Assembly (NCBI RefSeq): GCF_900096975.1
Contig: NZ_FMYQ01000019.1
Coordinates: forward strand, 1-64,000
Length of the DNA stretch: 64,000 nucleotides
Direction of reading: 5' to 3'
From: Paraburkholderia lycopersici
GTDB lineage: Bacteria > Pseudomonadota > Gammaproteobacteria > Burkholderiales > Burkholderiaceae
Part shown: piece by piece, positions 16,358 through 26,200 of the stretch
Layout: the number at the start of each line of letters is the position of its first letter
Numbering within the stretch: position 1 is the stretch's first letter
Made by a program: the position numbers and the translations under genes
The notes under the pieces: model-generated
Databases searched by the model: none
What the model was told of the DNA's origin: nothing
The model's input: the letters and a program-made list of their open reading frames with translations, nothing else

Positions 16358-16702
16358 TTGCACGAAAGCTACTCCGTTTATGCTCTTGGACTCGAAGGAG
16401 ATCATTTCTATATTGGCCTCACGTCAGGGCCGCCTGCGATTCGCATTGGCCAGCATGGCGGTAAACACGGGGCGGCATGGACGAAACTGCATCCTCCTGT
16501 CAGTCTGGTTGAAACGATCGCTTTGCCGGCAGCGGACGAGCCGCGAGCGTCCGAGCTTGAGAATGTGGTGACGTGGCAGTATATGCAGCGCTACGGCTGG
16601 CAGCGTGTGCGAGGCGGATATTTCACCCGTTGTGACGAAGAAGAAACGCGAAAGAACCTTCTGGCTCACGGATTTTTTGAAGCGCCCCCATGTCGCCGAT
16701 AG
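16358..16702 (+). CDS. GIY-YIG-like domain protein (TTG start)
   Basis: This 114-residue protein resembles the GIY-YIG endonuclease core: a VYALGLEGDHFYIGLT stretch supplies the two strands. Then come an arginine helix (PAIRIGQHGGKHGAAWTKLH) and a conserved glutamate in the helix around ASELENVVT. The motifs are degenerate (VYAL in place of GIY), so catalytic competence is uncertain. Translation probably begins at TTG 16358, which has GAGGA (16345-16349) at a suitable distance. No ATG fits the domain start. It sits 41 bases after the HEPN-like gene and 162 bases before the SIR2 gene. Confidence 0.66.
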   Translation: MHESYSVYALGLEGDHFYIGLTSGPPAIRIGQHGGKHGAAWTKLHPPVSLVETIALPAADEPRASELENVVTWQYMQRYGWQRVRGGYFTRCDEEETRKNLLAHGFFEAPPCRR

Positions 16703-16864
16703 AAACAGGCGTGTTGCGATACAAAAAAGGCAGCGCCAGAAGCGAGTACTTGTCTGCTCGCGAGAACATGTACGAAGTGTCGCGCAACAGGGGGAGCGAT
16801 GTTCGCAAGCGCTATCTCCTTGCACGATCCGGGTGTCCAGCAGTGATTCGGCGAAGGAGCGGCA

Positions 16865-18058
16865 GTGATTGCAATCAGCGACATCTATGACAAGGACATC
16901 AACTTCTTGTTCGGATCGGGCGCGTCATTCGGCCTCCTGCCGACCCTGCAGTTGCAGCTACGAACCGGCGATGGCGACGCGCGCTACACTCTGGAAGAGC
17001 TCGCGACCAGGTTTGAGCGGGAGAACGACCGGCGCTTGATCCCGCTGTTCATGCACTACTACGCGAACTGCATCCGGCCTGCTGAACAGCTCAGCCTGGA
17101 AGGCGCGATGGCTACTGATTCAGGCGCCACGGTCATCAAGAACTACCGCACCTTTCTGATGACCGCGCTGGAGATGGTGAAACGCCGCAAGGCGCTGGAT
17201 CGGCGCTGCAACGTGTTCACGACGAACTACGATGGCTGCTTTCCGCTCGTGGCTGACGCCCTCATCAGAGAAGGCCAGATTGACTTCGTGCTGAACGACG
17301 GAACGCGGGGCTTCGCTCAACGCATTCTGCAGGCCAGGAACTTCGGAGCCTACCTTTGCCAGGCTGGTGTCTTTGGTCGCTATCAGAGCAGCATCCCGCA
17401 GATCAATCTGATTCACCTGCATGGTTCAGTGTACTGGAGCAAGTTAGGCACCGCGATTCAGGTTGGCTACGACCTGTCGACACGTGAGACTCTGCTTGAT
17501 GCCGAAGCGATCGGGTTGTTGCAACCGTTTTCCGTTGCCCTCGATAATCCTGCCTTCACGCTCGCGGATCTCCCTGAACCAGAATTTACCGACGAGGTGA
17601 TGAGGGCGTTTTGGACAAGGTATGAACAGATGCCCATCGTGAACCCGACGAAGTGGAAGTTCCACGAGACGGTTTATGAAGAGCATTACTACCAGATGTT
17701 GAGGCTGCTGAGCTATGAGCTCGAAAAGCCAAACGCAGTACTTATCACTTTTGGTTTCTCATTCGCCGACGAGCACATCCTCAACCTGGTTATGCGTTCC
17801 CTTTCCAACCCCGGCTTGCAGGTATTCGTATGCTGCTTCAGTAAGTCCGGGCACGCTGAGATGGAGGACAAGTTCAAAGGTTACCGCAATGTCCAGTGTG
17901 TGGCGCTTGACGAAGGAGTCATGGACTTCACCGCCTTCAATAACCAGGTGCTGGCGTGGCCAGAGGCACTCGAATCTACATCCGCCGCACCTGCAGTTCC
18001 CCCGGCAGAGCCCATGGCACCGGTGGCGGACGCTGCGGGCGCCGAGGACCTGTTATGA
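16865..18058 (+). CDS. SIR2-domain protein of a SIR2-HerA defence pair
   Basis: The 397-residue product is a SIR2-like NAD(P)-binding protein. NAD motifs are FLFGSGASFG (14-23), TTNYD (119-123) and HLHGS (184-188), with N121 and H186 as the expected catalytic pair. Bacterial SIR2 proteins paired with HerA ATPases protect against phage by depleting NAD+, and nuclease activity of the complex has also been reported for the family. The C-terminal ~40 residues are Ala/Pro-rich and lead into the HerA start. The GTG start at 16865 is supported by AAGGAG about 5 bases upstream. Its TGA overlaps the HerA ATG (ATGA), so stoichiometric coupled translation is likely. Confidence 0.9.
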   Translation: MIAISDIYDKDINFLFGSGASFGLLPTLQLQLRTGDGDARYTLEELATRFERENDRRLIPLFMHYYANCIRPAEQLSLEGAMATDSGATVIKNYRTFLMTALEMVKRRKALDRRCNVFTTNYDGCFPLVADALIREGQIDFVLNDGTRGFAQRILQARNFGAYLCQAGVFGRYQSSIPQINLIHLHGSVYWSKLGTAIQVGYDLSTRETLLDAEAIGLLQPFSVALDNPAFTLADLPEPEFTDEVMRAFWTRYEQMPIVNPTKWKFHETVYEEHYYQMLRLLSYELEKPNAVLITFGFSFADEHILNLVMRSLSNPGLQVFVCCFSKSGHAEMEDKFKGYRNVQCVALDEGVMDFTAFNNQVLAWPEALESTSAAPAVPPAEPMAPVADAAGAEDLL

Positions 18059-19848
18059 GCATCCGCGTGGGCGAAGTCATTGCTGTCCATGGCACCAAGG
18101 TGGTCCTGAAGATTGACGAGCAATCGAGCAAGGAAACGCTCTTCTACGCAGGCGACAAGTACAAGGGGGTGTCGATTCGCGAGTACCTGTCGATCCAGCG
18201 CGGGTTCCGCGACATCATCTGTATGGTCGAGGGCGAGTTCCTGGACGAGAGCCGAATGGAGACCCGTGACGGCAGGACGACGTTTGTGCGGAAGGTCGAG
18301 GCGAGGCCGATTGGTTTCTTCGACCGCACCGGCTTCACTCAGGGTATCAAGTATCTGCCGATGATCCAGGACGCTGCTTACCTGCTTCCCGAGGAGCGCA
18401 TCCGGTCCATCTTTGACCGCGGGGCAGACAGTGAATTCAGGATCGGGTGCATGCTCAAGGAGGAGATCGCGGTCGGGCTGCCGTGGAAGCGGCTCTTCAA
18501 CAGCCATATCGGCATATTCGGTAACACTGGCAGCGGTAAGTCAAACACTCTGGCCAAGCTTCATACTGTCCTCTTCGATCTCAAGTTACCACTCATCGCG
18601 GGGAAAAGCCGCTTCATCGTCCTGGACTTCAATGGCGAGTACGGTGGTGAGCAGCTAGCTCCAGCGATCCACAAGACGGTCTACCAACTGTCGACGCAAG
18701 CAGATCCCGACCCGAACGATCCAACGGCCCGTTTTCCTCTGGCACCGCAGGAGTTCTGGGAGCTTGAGACGATGTCGCTGCTTTTCCAGGCCACGGCCAA
18801 CACGCAGCGCCCCTTTCTCAATCGCGTCATCACGGGCAAGCTTAGATTCGGAGCCAACCCGGAGGCGCTGGCCAACTACGCAAAGGTGAAATTCCAGCAA
18901 TCGTTTTGCGCTGGCGAGGTCAAGCCCGCAACGCTGGACCTGATGCGAACCGTGGCTCGGCGTGTGGGAAACCAGGCGCTGTTGGATCTACTGGCAAGCG
19001 TTACTTGGTACCGCAACGGTCGCTTCAACTATCAAGGCGCGTTCATCGACCCCGACGGGGCACAGTACAACGCCCGTATCGCGCCAACTGTTGACACCCT
19101 TGACGTCCATGGGCTCGACGAATTCGACCAACTCGTGCTGCGCGTCAATCTGCAACTGATATCAGACTTGAACGCTGGATACGTTCAGTTCGAACATATC
19201 CAGCCTCTTCTCAAGCGCGTCGAGTCCTCTTTGGTCAGCCTTCGCAAGGTCTTGTCTATCTCGGATGCTGCACCGGTCGAGCGTTTGCTCACCGTAATCT
19301 CGATGCGCCGCTGCAACAACGAGGTCAAAAAGGTCTTGCCGTTGTTGTTTGCGAAACACTACTACAACAGTCACAAAGCTACGGTCTCCAATCCGCCCGA
19401 CCGTACTATCCATCTTATAGTCGATGAGGCGCACAACATTCTGTCCGACCAGTCGACGCGCGAAAGTGAAACCTGGAAGGACTACCGGCTGGAGCAGTTC
19501 GAGGAAATTATCAAGGAGGGGCGCAAGTTTGGAATGTTCATCACTATTGCCAGCCAGCGGCCGGCTGACATCTCGCCTACGATCGTTTCCCAACTACACA
19601 ACTTTTTTATCCATCGGCTGGTGAATGACCGAGACTTGTATTTAATCGATAACACTATCTCAACGCTGGACGCGCTCTCGCGCGGGCTCATCCCGGGGTT
19701 GTCGCAAGGATGCTGTGTGGTGACGGGTACGGCATTCGAGCTGCCGATGGTGATTCAGGTGGACCGCTTGCCGAACAACAGGCAACCAGCTAGTGAGGAC
19801 GTCGACCTGGAGAGGCTTTGGAGTCCGCCGCCGGCTGCTGCAGAGTAG
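18055..19848 (+). CDS. HerA-like ATPase/translocase of SIR2-HerA pair
   Basis: The 597-residue product is a FtsK/HerA-type hexameric P-loop ATPase. An N-terminal HAS-barrel-like domain (about residues 1-100) is followed by Walker A GNTGSGKS (156-163) and Walker B LIVDEAHN (around D457). A later segment, RKFGMFITIASQRPADISP, is the sensor-like region typical of HerA and VirB4-related motors. Family length and order are normal. The start at 18055 overlaps the SIR2 stop by 4 bases, making the pair a two-gene system in which HerA should assemble with the SIR2 subunit. Alternative upstream starts in the same frame lie inside the SIR2 gene and are less likely. Confidence 0.9.
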   Translation: MSIRVGEVIAVHGTKVVLKIDEQSSKETLFYAGDKYKGVSIREYLSIQRGFRDIICMVEGEFLDESRMETRDGRTTFVRKVEARPIGFFDRTGFTQGIKYLPMIQDAAYLLPEERIRSIFDRGADSEFRIGCMLKEEIAVGLPWKRLFNSHIGIFGNTGSGKSNTLAKLHTVLFDLKLPLIAGKSRFIVLDFNGEYGGEQLAPAIHKTVYQLSTQADPDPNDPTARFPLAPQEFWELETMSLLFQATANTQRPFLNRVITGKLRFGANPEALANYAKVKFQQSFCAGEVKPATLDLMRTVARRVGNQALLDLLASVTWYRNGRFNYQGAFIDPDGAQYNARIAPTVDTLDVHGLDEFDQLVLRVNLQLISDLNAGYVQFEHIQPLLKRVESSLVSLRKVLSISDAAPVERLLTVISMRRCNNEVKKVLPLLFAKHYYNSHKATVSNPPDRTIHLIVDEAHNILSDQSTRESETWKDYRLEQFEEIIKEGRKFGMFITIASQRPADISPTIVSQLHNFFIHRLVNDRDLYLIDNTISTLDALSRGLIPGLSQGCCVVTGTAFELPMVIQVDRLPNNRQPASEDVDLERLWSPPPAAAE

Positions 19849-20254
19849 GCGGCCTTCATGATCCTGCCTCGTTTCCACGTACAGCAAGTTATGCAGCGAT
19901 CATCCTAACCTCGTAATCAACGGGAGTGGAGAAATTGATAGAGGTAAGCATGTAGCGCGTTCGCGATCAGTATTATGGATAGCAACGGAACGTCACGCAC
20001 GACCGGTTATCAATCCAAGTCGCTGACGACACGACCAATTGACAAGACGCGGCTATGGGCTTTGTCAAGTCACCAATGCGTACCGTTGCGGGAGTCTGAT
20101 TGATGCGGCACCTTCCCCCAACGCATCGATATAGAATTTGGGTTCGATTTTTCTGCAAAATCTCGCGACTGGGCGTTGATTCGAGTTAGCGCGAGTAGGC
20201 ATGGATGAGCGGCAAGCTGATTGTGCCGTCTATGGAAAACAAAAGGAAAAATGC
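19849..20254. other. Non-coding leader before the primase-RT-nitrilase gene
   Basis: About 400 bases contain no convincing gene. An inverted repeat TTGACAA (20039-20045) / TTGTCAA (20062-20068) lies 187-216 bases upstream of the ATG. A TAGAAT hexamer (20132-20137) could be a -10 box but has no matching -35. The space would allow a structured RNA of the kind that accompanies some defence reverse transcriptases, but no such RNA can be demonstrated from sequence alone. Confidence 0.4.
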
Positions 20255-23200
20255 ATGGACTGGTACGACCTTGACGAAATCTTGGCAACGGCGGAGCTGC
20301 CGGAAGTCGCGCGCCGGTTGGGTATGGACGTCGAACAGCGCGGGGCAAATCTGGTCACACGCTGTCCGTTCCACGAAGATACGCGGCCATCACTGGTGTT
20401 GTACCCGCGAGATGCGGGCCGGCATTCGCACTATCACTGTTTTGCATGCAACGCCCACGGGTATGCTGTCGATCTTGTCAAGGAGGTCCAGGGCCTCGAT
20501 TTCAGGCCAGCCGTCGAATGGCTGGCTCGCAATCTGGGCATTGCACCCAAAACCGGGAACGCTGTTCGGGGTATCAAAAAGGACCCCCCCCGTGAAGAAG
20601 CGCTCGCCTTCGCGCAGCGGGTTTTCAACGAGAAGCACGACGAATCTGCGTTCATCCAATGGTGCGAAGCAAGACGCTTTGACCGGAATTTCCTTTTCAG
20701 CTTCGGGATGCGCTGCCTACCGGTTGGATCGTCACTCGTCCGAGCCTTAAAACATGAGAGTTTCGGCCAGAGACAGGAACTCATTGATGGACTGCTTTCT
20801 GCCGGGCTGCTGGTGCGGTTGCGCCCAGATAGGGTGCTCGATCTGCAGACTTCCCTTGACCTGAGTGAGCAGTTCAGAGACTACTTCCATGACGGGCGGG
20901 TGTTGATTCCGATCCGCGACATGAGCGATAAGCTGTTGGGCTTTGCGGGACGCTTCAGGCCCCCCGTAGATTCTGGCAGGGCGAACGAAAATGTTATAGC
21001 GAAATATCTACTGACGCCGGGGTTTCGTAAGGCAGACGTTCTGTTCAACGCGAACGTAGCCCGCAAGGCCGTGCGCGAATCGGTTAAAGCTGGCAACGTA
21101 CAGCCGGTAATTTATGTCGTTGAAGGCTTCCTGGATGCTTTAAGGCTGCAGTCGTTGGGGATGTCGGCCGTCGCTGTGATGGGCTCAAATCTCGGGGAAA
21201 AACAGCGCACGGAACTAATCGAGCTCGTCGAAGGAGTCAACCTTCCCGGTGATACCCATCTGAGCGTGCGTCTTTTCTTTGATCGAGATACAGCGGGCTT
21301 TGACGGTGCAAGTCGCGCCGCTCGCCAACTTCTCGGGCGCTCCGGTATGGCGACCGAGTGGGTCGGTTTCACGATTGAAGAAAACACTTCGACCGGGAAG
21401 GACCCCGACGAAATACTGGCTTCGCTGGATCGTCAGGCAGGAGAAGCCATACTCGATCAGCACTCGTTGCCTGCAGTAGGTATTCTGCTCGCCGCGAGCC
21501 TTGGATATAAGGATGCGGCGCCATTGGTCAGTAATGATCTCTGGCACAGTATTTCTCACTACCTGCGAGAAAGAGCATTGCTTCAGACGGCGCGCTCGTT
21601 GCGTGCCCTCAGCGGTGCTTCCGCGAACTGGGAACAGCGACTCGATGCGTTGGCGGAGCCTCGCGCACAGTGGGTCGAAGACCTGCTTGCGCTCCTGCGA
21701 CCACATTCGTTGAACGTTTCAGCCCACGCCAGCGTAATCGAGTCAACGGTGCTCGCGAACGAGGAAGCACGGCTGAATCATGCGCGGATGCTTGCTGAAC
21801 ACGGGTCCCGGCGAGGCGAGTTACCTTGCGATGATGAAACATGGCGTGTCCTAGATCGGAGCGCTCAACTGTTCAACTCACTTGCACGAGATCGCCTGCA
21901 GCAGACAGACTGGCGCCCGACGGCTCCATGCGATGCAGTACATTTGCCACGCAAGCTGTCCGGTGATGCGAACATGTTGGCGGACCCGAGGCGTAAAGTT
22001 ATGCCTCATCCGGCAGACCTCCATCTGCAGCAGTTCCTCATAAACGAGCTGCTAACCGAACGGCATGATTTCGCACATGAGGGCCCACGGACCTTTTCTG
22101 ATTGCATACCTGCGGTCCGCTGGTACGAAACCGAGGATGAGATTCGTGTTACTGGTTATGTCGGTGCGCACGATTCGGATTCTGCGATACGTGACGATGA
22201 GCGCGGCCGTTACGACGAGGTAACCCTGAGTTTTGCTTATCAGGTGGACATGGATGTGCTGGAGGGCCGGCGCAAGCCGAGCGACCAAGGCATGTTCAGG
22301 CCTTTCATGGAGTGTTGGCGCGGGTATATGGCCTCACTCAGTCGGCAGGCTCAAGCTATCGGCCCGCATGTGCACGTTCTGCGGCTGGATGCGAAACGCT
22401 ATTACGACGCTATTCAGCGCTACGTTGTACGAGACCGGTTGATGGAGCCCATCCAGCAGGCCCTTACTGTCAGCGGCGGGGAAGAGTTTTCTCGACTCTT
22501 GAACCGACCGGGTCACGATGCAAAGGATACCGCCAAACATTTGGTGGATCTTTTGTGCGGCAGTCTATTCGAGCACGGCTACCGACATCCTGATAATGGA
22601 ACTGAACGCTTCAGCGATCAGGTGATAGGCATTCCCCAAGGACCCGTTATTTCAGCCTGGATCGGGACAATCGCGATGTTCCCGCTGGATGCTGCAGCGC
22701 GTGCTTTCATGCGTGAGCCTAGCCAAAGACATCCGGATGATCCCGAGAGGCCGCGCGTTGGGTACGCCAGATACGTGGATGACATCGTCCTGCTGGCAGA
22801 TTCTGAGGCTCGCCTGAATGCGCTGCGCGAGGCCGTGCAGAACGCTGCCTCGCATCTCGATCTGACTTTAGTGCGCAAGGGCGATGCCGTTACTCCTGGT
22901 ACACCAGAAACGGTCATGCAGCAACTAAACAGTGGGCGGATATTGGCGGCATCCGTACCGGCCTGGGAGCCGCCGATGGTTGGAGACGGCGAATCCGGCT
23001 GGGGTATGAGCGCCGATGATAGCGGCGTTATGGATCGCCAAAGTGCTCTGCACCTCCTGAGGCACCCGGGTCTACTGGATGACTACGCCACCGTTCACGA
23101 AAAGGTACGTGAGGCCATGCAGGCACCGGACCTTCGTCCCAGCGACCTCGGCAAGTGTGCGCGAGCTCTGTGGTGGCAAGTGGCGATGCAGGAATTAGAC

Positions 23201-26200
23201 CGCACGCATCCACTGGACACGGATGCATGGACGAGCCTTTGGGACGCCTACCGCCAACATTGGGAAGATGTCTGCGCCGGACACGCCTGGGCAGTAGCTT
23301 ACGCGCGCCAGGGATATGACATTCTGTTTGCGATAGAGGGCTTGGACATGTTGATGGACTGGAGTCCATCAATGCAGAAGGGACGCACAAAGGAATGGAT
23401 CGCGCGACACGACAAGGCGCTGGATGCTCTTGCTGCAGCTATTCTGCAGGCGGACGATTTGTTGCAGAACGTTCCACTGAAACGCAATCGGGCGCATATT
23501 CGCAGTCGCGTTCGAAAAGTTCAATGGAAAGCATTGCAGCGCGTGCCAGGCACGACACTTCCGTTTCACGTAGAGTCCCAAAGGTCAACGGATCCCACGT
23601 TGACCGAATGGCTATGCCTCGCAGCGATTCTTTTAAACCGCTATGACGCGAAGAAGGATACAAAGTTTCCCCTGAACCAGCTGCCGCTCGGTTTTAACCT
23701 GAAAGAAGCTTTGGGTCCGGAAACGATAAAAACAGCGTGCGGGTATATTCAGGCACCTGCCTTGGGCCGTGAAGGCAGGGGCGATAGCATAGACCCCGAG
23801 GCCAACAAGATAGCGCTGCAATTTCTGGTCGCGAATACCGGTGGGCCGCCGCGCTTTAGCCGTTGGGAGATCCTCAAGAAGTACGGTGACCTGATCGGAA
23901 ATGGAATTGTCGGTTCGCAGGAAATCTCTATCTTGCCACCGCTGCCCGTTGCCGATTCAGGCATGCTGGCTTATGTGCAGGACGACAATAACCCGGGCGT
24001 CACACTTTTTGCGTTTGCATCTGAAAGCAATGCGCAACCGCCTGCACAGTTTGTCGGGGCAACAATGACAGAAGCCGGCGCGCAAGCTGTTTCTCCTTTG
24101 GCTTTGACCTGGGGAGCCTCCGATACATTGGCTCACGGATTGCACAGGTCCGTTGGCCAGCAAAGTCTTAAAATTGTATTTAACTCGCTGGCCCCCGCAA
24201 ACCGGGCGCGCTTTGCTGCGGACTTGTACGAAACCCTGCATGTTATTCAGCAGACATCGGCCGTTGACGGCAAAGAATGGGTCGTTGTAATGGCCCATTT
24301 GGCTCACGGGCCCACCAACGGTAGCGTACAGGACGTCCGTGAATGTAAGTGGTATCTGGTCTCGGTCCCGCTGGACAGCGCGAACCTGGGCGTAAGCGCC
24401 TGGGTGCGGGATGGTCGAGGCGGATTGCGCAGCGTTAGTGTACCCGGCGGGGAATACACCAAACTGTGGCGGCTGGGGTGTACGGTGAGCGACGCTTTGG
24501 GTATGGCATTTGATCTGCCTTACGACGAAACCTCAGTGGAAGAGGGCGAAAATGCGTTAGCGCATCCGCATCAGATCGAAGACTATGTGCTGCGGCAACA
24601 ACTGGGCAAGTTGCGCGGAACGCTGATCGCGGACGCGCAGGTTCAGCAGGAAGTTAGCAACGGCCTTCCTGGAACCGTCAGGCGCTCATTAGACATCCTG
24701 CGGCGATTCGATCCCGCGCTTGACCCTGTCTCACAGGTCAAACTGGTACTCCTCACTGAAGCCGAAACCCGATGTATGGCAATGCGCCTGCAGCGCAGGG
24801 GGCCCAGCGACCTGCGTGATCGTTTGCATCTGCTGCCTGCGTTTATCCTGCAGCGGTTGCCGCTCAGCGTTCTGGAGTGGATGGCGCTGCCGCGCAATCA
24901 CGGCAGTGAGTCAATTCGTACTGACCTCGCTGTAATGCTGGCATTGGCAGAGTCTTGTAGCTTAGACCAGTCAGATGTCCGTTTCGAACAAGCGAAGAAC
25001 GGAGCGGGATTTGGGGCTGTCCAAGCATTACATATAGGACTTTCGCTTGCGGCGACGGGGTTAGCTCTTCGAGGCCTCGTTGCGTCGACCTGGGGTGCGG
25101 CACGTTATCGTGGACACGCTTCACTGCCGGAGCGCTTGCCAATACCGCCGGGCTGGAACGCTCCAGACGCGAGCAGGCAGGATCCTCAGCTTGAGTACGA
25201 TGCCGCGTGCAGGATTTTGCGCGCGGATGATTGGGCTGCTGCCAAGGAAACCACGCCGTGGCAATGGATGCTCGCATTGCTTGGGATCCTCGATCGTGTC
25301 GCACCTCAGGTGCTGAATGCGACCGATGACAATCCGTTGCGTGCTGTCTATGAGCAGTTGCGTCATTGGCAATCGGCGCCAGCTGAAAATGTCGAAAATC
25401 GGCAATGGGCGTGGCCATTTGACGACTTGCCGACCTACGACGCTAGCGCATGGATTTCCGTGGTAGGAACTTTGTCGCTTGCAACACATCAGGTCGATCA
25501 GCATCTGGGGCTTTCGGTTCGGCAGGTCGAGGCTCCGGCGTACCGTCGTCATCGCAATGACAGTGGCTTTACCGATGCAGAAAGTCAGCAATGGCTTCTG
25601 GCAAAATTGCAATACTCCGGACTCGGTTCAAACGACAGCGTTGCTCGCGTGCAGCGAGGTCGTAGTCGTCTCGCGACTTGGACGGAAGTCCGCCGCCAAG
25701 CAGACAACGAACTATTGTCAGTCCACACCCTCGATGACAAATTGGGGCGGTGGTGGCATGGCGAGCCGGCTGGTGGGACAGGGTCTCCATCCGCACCCCA
25801 GAAGATAGGACCTGAGACGACCCCGGCGACTCTGCTGGCGGACGTTGCGCCTGTGCCTGCCGTGCCTGGGACCGCTGACGATAAAGATATCGCCACGGCC
25901 ACAACGGAGGATTCGATATCCGGATCGGATAAGGCAGGCGTCGCTACTACGGAAACCGCGATTGGCGAAGCCGTTACTGCGGACACAGGCGATGCCCAGT
26001 CTGCTAATGCTGATGCCACTGCTGGTGAATCCAGACCTTCGAATGCGCGTGGAGACGCTGGCAAGATAGATGTTGAAAGCGATGACATCCGCCGTAGGGT
26101 TCGAGATTCTCAATATACATCTTGGTCGCAACGCGGCGACCCAGAAAGCGGGCCCCATATGCGGGTGGCTTTGCTGCAATGGCGAATAGAGGAAAGTTAC

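Noticed and set aside
16690-16890. 66-codon frame between the GIY-YIG-like and SIR2 genes
   Set aside because: No ribosome site or family pattern, and it overlaps the SIR2 start that has a strong AAGGAG.
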